Positions 38,585 to 51,295 of a DNA stretch of 64,000 bases are shown here, piece by piece; positions within the stretch are counted from its first letter, which is position 1; the number at the start of each line of letters is the position of its first letter. The notes beneath the pieces are model-generated. The model saw nothing but the letters and a program-made list of their open reading frames with translations. It made no database searches and was not told the DNA's origin. The translations under genes were made by a program, and so were the position numbers. Source of the stretch: Campylobacter concisus (lineage in GTDB: Bacteria; Campylobacterota; Campylobacteria; Campylobacterales; Campylobacteraceae); contig NZ_CP049239.1 in assembly GCF_015679985.1 (NCBI RefSeq), forward strand, positions 992,001-1,056,000, in the 5' to 3' direction.

Positions 38585-39028
38585 TTACTCTTTGCTCTTC
38601 TCTTTTTTAGCTTTACTCTTTTTCTCTGCTTTATCTTTTAGCTTTTCTTTCTTATCTTTGACTTCTTTTGCACTATCTTTAGCACTATCTTTTTTCTCTT
38701 TTACTTCATCACTCTTTTTACTTGCTTTTTCTTTTATCTCATCTTTTTTAGATTTTATTTTAGATTTTGTGTCATCTATCTTTGTAGTGCCTGATACTGA
38801 TATATCTGATTTTAAATTTTCAAATGTCTTATCGCCTATACCATTTACATTTTTTATATCTTCTATTGAGTTAAATTTATTCGCTTTTCTATACTCTATT
38901 ATTGCATCTGCCTTTGAAGAACCTATACCATCTAAACTCATTAACTCTTCTTTTGTGGCGGTGTTTAAATTTATGGCTGCTAGTAATGTAGAAGCTGCTG
39001 CTAATAGTGAGAATATAATCTTTTTCAT
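38585..39028 (-). CDS. Secreted helix-hairpin-helix protein with Lys-rich tail
   Basis: 147 residues. Signal peptide at about 1-18 (KKIIFSLLAAASTLLA), then a ComEA-type HhH pair (INLNTATKEELMSLDGIG and INVNGIG-like segments, about 19-76), then about 65 residues made almost only of Lys, Glu, Asp, Ser and Ala in KSK/KEK/KDS repeats. ComEA binds incoming DNA in the periplasm during transformation; the tail here is unusual and could bind DNA or wall polymers. Start 39028 (AAAGGAC upstream); a longer frame from 39070 is rejected. Confidence 0.82.
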   Translation of the reverse strand: MKKIIFSLLAAASTLLAAINLNTATKEELMSLDGIGSSKADAIIEYRKANKFNSIEDIKNVNGIGDKTFENLKSDISVSGTTKIDDTKSKIKSKKDEIKEKASKKSDEVKEKKDSAKDSAKEVKDKKEKLKDKAEKKSKAKKEKSKE

Positions 39029-39248
39029 TTTTTGTCCTTTTTGGGTAAATTTGGGTTTGGAGTCTATCATATTTGGTGTTTTTAGTCAACACTTGTATAA
39101 AAGCATAAACTAAAAGATATTTATAAACATAGAGATAAAAAGTCTAATTATTTAAAAATATAAATAAATTTTAGATTTGATATTTTGTTATAAATTAAAA
39201 AAATATTAAAAGAAGATTGTTTAGATAAAGAAGATTAAAAATTAACAA

Positions 39249-39367
39249 AGCCCGCAACGACCTACTTTTCCAACATCCCAGTAAGGGAGAGTATCATCAG
39301 CCAGGACGAGCTTAGCTTCTTGGTTCGAGATGGAGCAAGGCGTTTCCTCGTCTGTATAGTCACGGGC
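39249..39367 (-). rRNA. 5S ribosomal RNA
   Basis: About 119 bases on the minus strand. Ends pair (TGCCCGTG / TGCGGGC) and the loop blocks match 5S rRNA (GACGAGGAAACGCC and CGAACCAAGAAGCTAAG forms). Last RNA of the operon. No clear terminator seen; the downstream side has two direct AATCTTCTTT repeats and T-rich sequence. Confidence 0.93.
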
Positions 39368-39477
39368 AGTGTTAAATAAAAAATATATCAGATAAATCTC
39401 TTATTTAACACTACTTGATAAAGTTAAAAGTCATAAACAAAGTCTTATAAAAACATATCTTATTAAGTTTTTATCCT

Positions 39478-39494
39478 TAACAAGGAAGTGATGC
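39478..39494. repeat. Left arm of the 23S processing stem
   Basis: TAACAAGGAAGTGATGC, perfectly complementary (17 bases) to 42430-42446 on the other side of 23S. Such stems loop out pre-23S for RNase III. Confidence 0.75.
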
Positions 39495-39495
39495 T

Positions 39496-42412
<2,917 letters not shown>

Positions 42413-42730
42413 TTAGATTATTCTAATTCGCATCACTTCCTTGTTAAAGATAACTTTATGTTACTGTATTTAAATTCTAGCTCTCAAGACGGAAAGCATT
42501 GACTACTATTTAGATAAGTTTTAAATCCTAAATAGATTGTGATGTCAAACTTTTGCATTAAATGCAAAGAGAATAGAAATTTAAATCTTTAACAAGTCCT
42601 GTAAAATTGTTTTTAAAACTTGCTTGTGACTATTAACAATATTAATTAAAAGAACATTTAGACAAAAGTCTAATTAGAAAGTTTAATTTTTAAGCTCTCT
42701 AATTAGACTTAATATAGTTAAACTATTTTA
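42413..42730 (-). other. Spacer between tRNA-Ala and 23S
   Basis: About 318 bases, AT-rich, no gene. Holds the right arm of the 23S processing stem (42430-42446, GCATCACTTCCTTGTTA) and a stretch TCTAATTAGA-like dyads near 42665-42710. Confidence 0.7.
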
Positions 42731-42806
42731 TGGTGGAGAATAGCGGGATCGAACCGCTGACCTCCTGCGTGCAAAGCAGGCGCTCTCCCAGCTGAGCTAA
42801 TTCCCC
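42731..42806 (-). tRNA. tRNA-Ala (TGC)
   Basis: 76 bases with encoded CCA. Acceptor GGGGAAT/ATTCTCC, anticodon loop TTTGCAC with TGC, T-loop GGTTCGATCC. Lies between tRNA-Ile and 23S. Confidence 0.98.
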
Positions 42807-42818
42807 AATTAAATTCTC

Positions 42819-42895
42819 TGGTGGGCCTAACAAGACTTGAACTTGTGACCTCACCCTTATCAGGGGTGCACTCTAACCAGCTGAGCTATAGGCCC
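42819..42895 (-). tRNA. tRNA-Ile (GAT)
   Basis: 77 bases with encoded CCA. Acceptor GGGCCTA/TAGGCCC, anticodon GAT in CTGATAAG, T-loop AGTTCAAGTCT. First tRNA after 16S. Confidence 0.98.
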
Positions 42896-42987
42896 CTATA
42901 GGTCTATCAATCTTTCAAAACTAAACAAGGATGATTGAGAATATCTTTCTTATAGATATCTTGTGAGAGAATATCTATATGTACTCT

Positions 42988-44500
<1,513 letters not shown>

Positions 44501-44680
44501 ATTACCTAGCAAAATTTATTTGATAGGATTTTATTATGAAGTTTTTAATCAAAAAAACTTTTAGTTTTATTTATTAGTTTGTCTAATCTATTATAATTAT
44601 AAAATAATAGACTGGCTCAATCGATCACTTGTTTAGATTTCAAAGATTGACTAATAGTTTAACAATTGTAAGTTAAAAGA

Positions 44681-44713
44681 ACTTTCTGCTCTGCGTTTTG
44701 CAAAACAGAAAGT
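44681..44713 (-). terminator. Hairpin between the DUF945-like operon end and the rRNA operon
   Basis: ACTTTCTG ... CAGAAAGT with inner TTTTGCAAAA; on the minus strand the stem is followed by TCTTTTAACTT. It lies 52 bases upstream, in plus coordinates, of the DUF945 stop and so on the minus strand it sits before that stop is reached by rRNA-direction transcription. It can end transcripts coming from other direction only weakly; alternatively it is part of the rRNA leader region. The 44501-44764 gap also holds AT-rich dyads (TATAATTATA near 44590-44600) that fit rRNA promoter elements. Confidence 0.35.
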
Positions 44714-44764
44714 GAAGTATATAGGAGTGATGCTTAAATACAGATAAAAATCAGGCTATTTTTT

Positions 44765-46105
44765 TTAAAAACCCATAAAGAAATTTTGAAGTCCAACTTT
44801 TCCATTAAATATAATATCTTTTTTGTTTGGATCATATTTAAATTCGCTTATTACTTTTTTGTCCTCTTCTTTAAAATATCCAGCAGATATCAAAGTAGGC
44901 TCAACAAAAGCTACTTCTGGCACTAATGTATCAAAAAAATTCGCCAGACTTTCATCGACACTTATTTTTCCGCTAAGGGATAATTTATCAAAAATTTCTG
45001 ACTGATTTGTTCCCTTTTTAAAGCCATTTACTGCTGCATCCAAATTTAGCTTTAAAGTCTTATCTCCTTTTTTAAAGCTTAATGTATCTATTTTTATACT
45101 TGGATTCTTTTCTAAGATTTGATCTATTGTCTCATCAAAATTTAATCCAGCTAAAACATTATAATTTTCTTCATTATTTAAATTATTAAGCTTTTCTAAT
45201 ACATTATTTAATGCAGGTACATTAATATTTGCGATTTTGCTATCAAAGACAAAATCTGTATATTTTACTTTATCAACTGCTACTATACCTATTTTTATAA
45301 CATCGTCTGATCTTCCAAGATCATTTGAGATTTCAAATTTTGAGTCATACTTAAAATCATCTATCAAAATATTACTTATATCATTAGAAGCGAAAGACAC
45401 CCTTTTAAATTTAACTTTTGCCAAATAAGGTACAAGCTGGCTTTCTAAAATTTTTGAAATCTTAACTGACTCTTTATAACTTGAGTCAATATAAAATCCT
45501 TCGATATTTAGATCAACTTTGTTGTATTCACTAACATCTTTCAAAGCGATCTTGTCCGCTTCAATCTTTAAGCTGTTTATACTATCTTTTGAATCAAGCG
45601 TCATACCAATCTTTATATCTTTTGTATTAAATGCAGTTTTTTGCTTATCATTAAATTCAATATTGCTAAATTTAATATCCACATCTTTATCGCCAGTTAA
45701 ACTAACTTTTGTTTTAGTTGTTGCAATGACATTTGAACCCATAAATGTTGCGATAATGTTTTTAATCATATCGTTTTGAATAGAAATTTTTGAGTCTATT
45801 TCAAAGCCATCTATAAAAGCAAGCGCTGTATGAGAAATTTCATTTTCTACTTTAAAAACCAAATCCTCATTTACATTTTTACCAAATATATTTTCCAAAA
45901 GATCTTTTGAAACACTAAAATCAAATGATCCTTTTGAGCCAAAAAAACCTTTTTTGTAATTGTTATTAGAAATTTTAAAGCCCTTAATATTATTTAGATC
46001 ATTCACTATCCTTTGATAGTTTTTCTCCACCTCATTTGAAGCAAAATAAACCGCTCCAATGGCTACCACGATAACTACGATTAAAGCAGATATCACCTTT
46101 TTCAT
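44765..46105 (-). CDS. DUF945-family (YdgA-like) protein
   Basis: 446 residues. One N-terminal membrane anchor (about 5-23, VISALIVVIVVAIGAVYFA), then a large beta-rich periplasmic domain starting NEVEKNYQRIVNDLNN, with GFFGSKGSFDF and many DIKF/NIEF repeats, as in the DUF945/YdgA family. Role unknown. Start 46105 with AAAGGAGAA upstream, overlapping the DedA stop by 4 bases; the longer frame from 46162 lies inside dedA. Confidence 0.83.
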   Translation of the reverse strand: MKKVISALIVVIVVAIGAVYFASNEVEKNYQRIVNDLNNIKGFKISNNNYKKGFFGSKGSFDFSVSKDLLENIFGKNVNEDLVFKVENEISHTALAFIDGFEIDSKISIQNDMIKNIIATFMGSNVIATTKTKVSLTGDKDVDIKFSNIEFNDKQKTAFNTKDIKIGMTLDSKDSINSLKIEADKIALKDVSEYNKVDLNIEGFYIDSSYKESVKISKILESQLVPYLAKVKFKRVSFASNDISNILIDDFKYDSKFEISNDLGRSDDVIKIGIVAVDKVKYTDFVFDSKIANINVPALNNVLEKLNNLNNEENYNVLAGLNFDETIDQILEKNPSIKIDTLSFKKGDKTLKLNLDAAVNGFKKGTNQSEIFDKLSLSGKISVDESLANFFDTLVPEVAFVEPTLISAGYFKEEDKKVISEFKYDPNKKDIIFNGKVGLQNFFMGF

Positions 46106-46668
46106 GCTTTTCTCCTTTTTGTAATATGTTGTAAAAAAAACCAAATTCCAAGCAACAAACAAACCATAGCAAGAGGCATAATATATCCATGCTCGCCAAG
46201 ATAGTCGCTTGCACCTACAAAATAATCACCCGCTTTAAAGCTGGCAAATCCGATAATGACCGCCCAAAGCACTGACGAGATCAAATTTATAATGCTAAAT
46301 TTATAAAATGAATATTTCGTAAGTCCAAGCGCGATAGGAACCAAAGTTTTGACGCCGTAGATAAATTTTTTGATGAATATTATCTTATCGCCGTGTTTTT
46401 TGGCCAAAATTCCTGCATAAGCAAGCTTTCTTTTATGATTTTTGATATAAGGCATAAGTGAGTTTTTATTAAATCTTGCGACATAAAAAATTAGCGTGTC
46501 GCCAATTGTATTTGCTACAGCAGCGACAATTATACTAAGAGTGATATCCATCTTGCCGGCAAAACTTAAAATTCCAGCGGCGATTAATGCAACCATACCG
46601 CCACCAAGGCTATAAAAAAACAATACAATATAGCCGTATGTTGAAACTGAGTTTATGATATCTTGCAT
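46102..46668 (-). CDS. DedA-family membrane protein
   Basis: 188 residues, five or so membrane segments. SNARE-associated/DedA layout with GDTLIFYVARF and FIKKFIYGVKTLVPIALGLTKYSFYKF (the conserved Arg is replaced by Lys in places). DedA proteins are linked to lipid carrier recycling and membrane potential. Starts on the last base of the SYLF gene and overlaps the DUF945 gene by 4 bases. C. jejuni has a membrane protein (Cj1210) next to rny. Confidence 0.88.
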   Translation of the reverse strand: MQDIINSVSTYGYIVLFFYSLGGGMVALIAAGILSFAGKMDITLSIIVAAVANTIGDTLIFYVARFNKNSLMPYIKNHKRKLAYAGILAKKHGDKIIFIKKFIYGVKTLVPIALGLTKYSFYKFSIINLISSVLWAVIIGFASFKAGDYFVGASDYLGEHGYIMPLAMVCLLLGIWFFLQHITKRRKA

Positions 46669-47264
46669 TAATCTCCTAAAAGTTTAGATGCGGAGGCTAT
46701 TAGCTGTTCATAGGCATAGCCACTTTGCTTTAAAATTTCTTCTCTTGCACTGATGACTGCTCCACCAAAGCTAGCTCCCGCAAAGAAACCATCATTTGCG
46801 GCATATGCGTAAATATCACTTGAAAATTTAAAATCGCTTACTTTACTGTAATTGCGTCCAATGTCACCAAAAGCTACTGAAAGCTTTGTATCAAGCGTGA
46901 TCTTGGCATCTTTAATATCGTGGATAATGCTATCTTTAAATATAAAAAGTACAAGTGAACTATCTTCATAACCAAGCTGTATACCGATACTGCCGCCACT
47001 TATGCTAACTGGTAAAATTTCACTTGGCGAGTTAATGTTGCCAACAACCATGATGCCATCTCCGCCCATGCCACCAACTACAAAACCGACCTTTTTAACA
47101 CTTGGAAAGATGATCGTCGCTTTTGACTGCTCGATTAGCTCTTTTATAGGAGCGTTTCTAGCGCCTCTCATAGTTGTTATAAACGAGTTTGCCGAATCTA
47201 GCACGAGCTCCTCGCTGGCAAAGCCAAGTGAGAAAAATAATAAAATTGAAAAAAGAAATTTCAT
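46668..47264 (-). CDS. SYLF-domain (Ysc84-like) secreted protein
   Basis: 198 residues with a signal peptide (1-16, cut after GFA). SYLF lipid-binding pattern: ATIIFPSVKKVGFVVGGMGGDGIMVV, ISGGSIGIQLGYEDSSLVLFIF, and the C-terminal YAANDGFFAGASFGGAVI. A paralogue sits at 56782-57444. 9 bases after rny and coupled to dedA. Confidence 0.88.
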   Translation of the reverse strand: MKFLFSILLFFSLGFASEELVLDSANSFITTMRGARNAPIKELIEQSKATIIFPSVKKVGFVVGGMGGDGIMVVGNINSPSEILPVSISGGSIGIQLGYEDSSLVLFIFKDSIIHDIKDAKITLDTKLSVAFGDIGRNYSKVSDFKFSSDIYAYAANDGFFAGASFGGAVISAREEILKQSGYAYEQLIASASKLLGD

Positions 47265-47273
47265 ATCTTGCCG

Positions 47274-48827
47274 TTATTTCGCAAAATCAACAGCGCGAGT
47301 CTCTCTGATGACGCTTACTTTTATCTCACCAGGATACTGCACCTTGCTCTCGATCTCTTGAGCTATCTCTTTTGCTACAAGCACTGCCTCATCATCGTTT
47401 ATGAGTTTAGCATTTGCGATGACGCGGATTTCACGGCCAGCATTTATCGCATAAGCTTGCTTGATGCCATCTTTACTTTTTGCGATGTTCTCGATCTCTT
47501 CAACACGCTTTAAGAAGCTCTCAAGCACCTCACGCCTTGCACCTGGACGAGCCGCACTTAGTGCGTCAGCTGCGCAAACAGCCGCACTTTCTATACTTGT
47601 TGCCTCTTCGTGGCCGTGGTGAGCGTAGATAGCATTGATGACTACTGGATGCTCTTTGTATCGCTTACAAATTTCTGCTCCAAGATCAACGTGACTGCCC
47701 TCATACTCGTGAGTTAGTGCCTTGCCGATATCGTGAAGTATGCCAGCTCTTTTTGCAAGTTTCTCATCTCCGCCACACTCAGCTGCAATGATGCCAGCTA
47801 AATGTGCTACTTCAAGGCTGTGCGCAAGGGCATTTTGTCCGTAGCTTGCTCTAAATTTAAGCTTGCCTATTAGTTTTACGATCTCTGGATGAATTTTATT
47901 TAGACCAAGATCCATGACGATGTTTTCACCCTCTTCTTGTATGCTTTGCTCAAATTCTTCAGTCACTTTTTTGTGAAGGTCTTCTATCCTCGCAGGTTGG
48001 ATTCTTCCATCCTCTACCAAAAGCTCGATCACTCTTGTTGCGATCGCACGTCTGTAAAGATTGAAGCTGCTTAGTATGATCGCGTGAGGTGTATCATCGA
48101 TGATGATATCAACACCAAGCACCATTTCAAGGGTCTTGATGTTACGTCCCTCTTTGCCAATAATCCTACCTTTTAGCTCATCATTTTTGATATTTACGAC
48201 ATTTATCAGACGCTCAGCCGCAAATTCTCCAGCAAATCTTGACGTGGCCTGCGCCAAGATGTAATTAACTCTCTTTTTAGCCTCTCTTTTAGCCTCTTCT
48301 TCATATTTTCTGACGATATGAGCGATATCCGCACGAGACTTCTCCTCAACCTTTTTAAGTACGACCTCTTTTGCCTCTTCTTCCGTTAAGCCAGCAGCAT
48401 GCTCAAGCACTCTTATCGCTTCTTCTACCTTGTTTTGATAAGTCGCTTTTAAATTTAAGCCCTCTTCGTAAGTTATCTTTGCGTCTTGCTTATCCTTTTC
48501 AAAAAGCTCTTTACTTTCGTTTAAAAGCTCTTGCTCATTTAGCAAAATTTTCTCTTTTTTGGCTAGTTCATCAAATTTACTTGCATACTCTTTTTGAAGC
48601 TTTGTCGTCTTGTCATCGTATTTTTTTTTAGCCTCAAATTCAGCCTCTTGTACTGAAATTTTAGAATTTTTAAGCGTTAGTTCAGCTTCGTATTCTATTG
48701 CTTTTGCTTTTGCTTTTGCTTGTTCTAAGAAGATGTTGTAGTTTGCATCATTTATCTTTTTAGCGTATAGATACCCTGCTCCAACGCCCGCCACACCGGC
48801 TCCTAAGCCTATTAAAACCTCTATCAT
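47274..48827 (-). CDS. rny: Ribonuclease Y
   Basis: 517 residues. Membrane-anchored endoribonuclease that starts mRNA decay. N-terminal membrane helix (3-21), long coiled coil (25-200), KH domain (about 205-270, IIGKEGRNIKTLE), HD domain with HDIGKALTHE (about 360-365). Start 48827 behind AAAGAGGAATAA. Its start lies inside the end of the folate cyclo-ligase gene (68-base overlap). Confidence 0.95.
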   Translation of the reverse strand: MIEVLIGLGAGVAGVGAGYLYAKKINDANYNIFLEQAKAKAKAIEYEAELTLKNSKISVQEAEFEAKKKYDDKTTKLQKEYASKFDELAKKEKILLNEQELLNESKELFEKDKQDAKITYEEGLNLKATYQNKVEEAIRVLEHAAGLTEEEAKEVVLKKVEEKSRADIAHIVRKYEEEAKREAKKRVNYILAQATSRFAGEFAAERLINVVNIKNDELKGRIIGKEGRNIKTLEMVLGVDIIIDDTPHAIILSSFNLYRRAIATRVIELLVEDGRIQPARIEDLHKKVTEEFEQSIQEEGENIVMDLGLNKIHPEIVKLIGKLKFRASYGQNALAHSLEVAHLAGIIAAECGGDEKLAKRAGILHDIGKALTHEYEGSHVDLGAEICKRYKEHPVVINAIYAHHGHEEATSIESAAVCAADALSAARPGARREVLESFLKRVEEIENIAKSKDGIKQAYAINAGREIRVIANAKLINDDEAVLVAKEIAQEIESKVQYPGEIKVSVIRETRAVDFAK

Positions 48828-49392
48828 TTATTCCTCTTTTTATATAATTTTTATTTGGGGTTATATAAAAGTCTGCTACCGCGTCTTGTGCATTTGAAAG
48901 CACATCTTTGGTGTAAAAGTCTTTTATCTCAAGAAAAACTATCTGTTTTGGCTTAATGGGCAAAGAGTAAAAAAATCTATCATAAAATCCTTTTCCATGC
49001 CCTATCCTAGCCATAGCCCCATCAACCCCAATCGCTGGAACTACTGCCATATCAAGTCTAACATTATCCATTTTTTTGCCAGATGGCTGTCTGACGTTAA
49101 ATTTATAAGTTATAAATGGCAGTCGCAATCTTACCATCTTTAAGCTAAGACCTACCATAAAAGGGGCAAAAATTTCACATTTACGTGATAAATTTCGCCT
49201 TATTTTAAGCACATCGACTTCGTAGTTAAGTGGCAAATAAAACAATACTTTCTTAGAATTTGTAAAATTTATCAATTTCAAAAGCGTTTTCGTAGCTTTA
49301 TAGTGCGAGCATTTGGCCTTAAATTTAGTAAGTTTCATTAAATTTGCTCTTGCATTTTTTCTAAATTCATTTTTTTCTAAATTAACGCTCAT
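48760..49392 (-). CDS. 5-formyltetrahydrofolate cyclo-ligase family protein
   Basis: 210 residues. Turns 5-formyl-THF back to 5,10-methenyl-THF with ATP. MARIGHGKGFYDRF is the substrate/ATP motif, and VVPAIGVD precedes it. The start at 49392 has AAAGAG; a much longer frame (to 49677) is a shadow. The last 22 codons overlap rny, so the ending RGFNRLRSRCGGRWSRVS is an extension dictated by the overlap. Order with rny and the TlpA-like gene matches C. jejuni Cj1207c-Cj1209. Confidence 0.85.
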   Translation of the reverse strand: MSVNLEKNEFRKNARANLMKLTKFKAKCSHYKATKTLLKLINFTNSKKVLFYLPLNYEVDVLKIRRNLSRKCEIFAPFMVGLSLKMVRLRLPFITYKFNVRQPSGKKMDNVRLDMAVVPAIGVDGAMARIGHGKGFYDRFFYSLPIKPKQIVFLEIKDFYTKDVLSNAQDAVADFYITPNKNYIKRGINDRGFNRLRSRCGGRWSRVSIR

Positions 49393-49441
49393 TTTATGCT
49401 CTTTCTTGTATAATCCTGAAATCTTATTCAAAAGGAAATTT

Positions 49442-50074
49442 ATGACATTAAAACGAGCAATTATAACATCACTTTGCATTTTTGCATTTTTTGGATGCGG
49501 CGACGAGAACAAGCAAAAAAAAGAGCAAAATACAAGCGAACAAATGCAAAGCAAAATTTTAGATAAAAATGCTAGCAAAGATGAAAATTTAAGCAAAGAC
49601 TCACTCACTCCAAAAATGAGTGAAAGTGCCCAAGACAGCGAGATAAAAGAGATAAATCTAAAGCTGCTAAATGGCACAACTATGCAGATTACAAAAAGAA
49701 GTAATGGCTTTGACGTAAAAGATGGTAAAAAAGCAACACTTTACGTATTTTTTGCCACTTGGTGCCCTCCTTGCAAGGCTGAGATCCCGCACTTAAACAA
49801 CCTAAGCGAGAAATTTAAAAACGAACTAGATATCGTTGGTGTGCTACTTGAAGACAAAAGTGAAGATGAAGTAAAAGATTTTGCTCAAAAATATAAAATA
49901 AAATATGAAGTCGCGGTTGGCGAGGGAAATTTTTTATTTGAAAAAGCGATGGGTGGCATAAAAGGCTTGCCTGCGTCAGCACTTTTTAAAGCAAATGGTG
50001 ACTACGTTCAAGGCTACATCGGTCTTGTGCCTGAAGAGATGCTTGAAAATGACATAAATAGGGCAACAAAATAA
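49442..50074 (+). CDS. TlpA-type thioredoxin-like lipoprotein
   Basis: 210 residues. Lipobox FFGC (Cys 20) then a long polar linker and a thioredoxin fold with TWCPPCK (CxxC near 118-121) and GLPASALF cis-Pro loop. Periplasmic disulfide reductase, perhaps for cytochrome c maturation. Start 49442 (MTLKRAI) has AAAAGGAAA; the longer frame from 49313 overlaps the divergent gene. Shares one base with ftsY. Confidence 0.9.
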   Translation: MTLKRAIITSLCIFAFFGCGDENKQKKEQNTSEQMQSKILDKNASKDENLSKDSLTPKMSESAQDSEIKEINLKLLNGTTMQITKRSNGFDVKDGKKATLYVFFATWCPPCKAEIPHLNNLSEKFKNELDIVGVLLEDKSEDEVKDFAQKYKIKYEVAVGEGNFLFEKAMGGIKGLPASALFKANGDYVQGYIGLVPEEMLENDINRATK

Positions 50075-50940
50075 TGCTTGACTTTCTAAAAAAAGGCCTT
50101 GAGAAGACTTTTGGAGCGATAAGCTCAGCGAAGAAGTCGAAAAAGATAGACAAAGAGAGCTTAGAAGAAATTTTACTTGAAGCTGACGTAGCCTATGAGA
50201 TCGTGGAGGAGATTTTATACTACCTGCCGCCACAAGATGAAGTAAGTAGAGCTGATCTTAGGCGCGTTATGAGTAGCTATTTTATCTACGAAAAAGAGCG
50301 CATGATAGAGCCAGATAAGCCATTTGTCGATCTCATCCTTGGCGTAAATGGTGCTGGCAAGACGACTACGATCGCAAAGCTTGCAAATTTATATAAAAAT
50401 AATGGCAAAAGCGTCATTTTGGGCGCTTGCGATACATTTAGAGCTGGGGCTATCGAGCAGCTGCGCCAGTGGTCGCTTAGGCTAAATGTGCCAATAGTCG
50501 CCACACAGCAAGGGCATGATCCTTCGGCTGTTGCTTACGATACGATCAGCTCAGCTCTTGCAAAAGGTATCGACCGAGTCATCCTTGACACAGCCGGCAG
50601 ACTTCAAAACCAGACAAATTTAGCAAACGAGCTAGAAAAGATCGTTCGAATTAGCAAAAAAGCCTACGAAAAAGCGCCCCACCGCAAAATTTTGATTCTT
50701 GATGGCACGCAAGGTAACGCCGGAGTTGCACAAGCAAAAGCATTTAACGATATCGTCTCGCTTGATGGCGTCATCATCACAAAACTTGACGGCACCGCAA
50801 AGGGCGGAGCACTATTTGGTGTGGCAAGAGAGCTTGAACTACCTATATTTTATATAGGCGTTGGCGAAAGAATGGATGATATCATCAAATTTAACCCAGA
50901 TGAGTTTTTAGACGAGCTGATGGACGCTATTTTTGAGTAG
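50074..50940 (+). CDS. ftsY: Signal recognition particle receptor FtsY
   Basis: 288 residues. Docks SRP-bound ribosomes at the membrane. G1 GVNGAGKTTT (about 90-100), DTAGR, and TKLDGTAKGG; NG domain only with a short helical N-terminus, typical for the genus. Coupled to the TlpA-like gene (TAATG) and to a VanZ-like gene (8-base overlap). Confidence 0.97.
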   Translation: MLDFLKKGLEKTFGAISSAKKSKKIDKESLEEILLEADVAYEIVEEILYYLPPQDEVSRADLRRVMSSYFIYEKERMIEPDKPFVDLILGVNGAGKTTTIAKLANLYKNNGKSVILGACDTFRAGAIEQLRQWSLRLNVPIVATQQGHDPSAVAYDTISSALAKGIDRVILDTAGRLQNQTNLANELEKIVRISKKAYEKAPHRKILILDGTQGNAGVAQAKAFNDIVSLDGVIITKLDGTAKGGALFGVARELELPIFYIGVGERMDDIIKFNPDEFLDELMDAIFE

Positions 50941-51295
50941 AGTAAAATTTCTTAGTAAAATTTGCTTTTTTATCGCTCTTTTGGCGATCGATTTTCTTGC
51001 GTTTACTCCAAAATCTCCTACTATCATCGAAAATTCGTGGGATAAAGCAAACCATTTTTTAGCTTTTTTCATCCTTTATACACTGCTCTATCTTGGCTAT
51101 CATTTTAAAATTTTAAAAAATTTAGCCCTACTTTTAGCCTTTGGCGTGCAAATAGAGCTCGTTCAGGCATTTTTACCAAACAGGAGCTTTAGCCTGCTTG
51201 ACATCGTGGCTGACATGATCGGAGCGGCCTTTGGAGTGATGATAATTGAAATTTTAAAAAGGATATATTATGGCAAAAGCAAAGCCAGTTTTTGA
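50933..51295 (+). CDS. VanZ-like small membrane protein
   Basis: 120 residues, TTG start overlapping ftsY by 8 bases. Four hydrophobic segments; the DKANHFLAFFILYTLLYLG and QAFLPNRSFSLLDIVADMIGAAFG blocks fit the VanZ-like family. Function unknown. Overlaps radA by 26 bases. Confidence 0.82.
   Translation: MSRVKFLSKICFFIALLAIDFLAFTPKSPTIIENSWDKANHFLAFFILYTLLYLGYHFKILKNLALLLAFGVQIELVQAFLPNRSFSLLDIVADMIGAAFGVMIIEILKRIYYGKSKASF

Noticed and set aside
38592-39113. 173-codon plus-strand frame opposite the Lys-rich protein
   Set aside because: It is the antisense of a Lys/Glu repeat, giving a Phe/Ser/Leu-rich artefact.
49393-49677. Long N-terminal extension of the folate cyclo-ligase
   Set aside because: Antisense to the start of the TlpA-like gene, with no homology; the start at 49392 has a ribosome site and family match.
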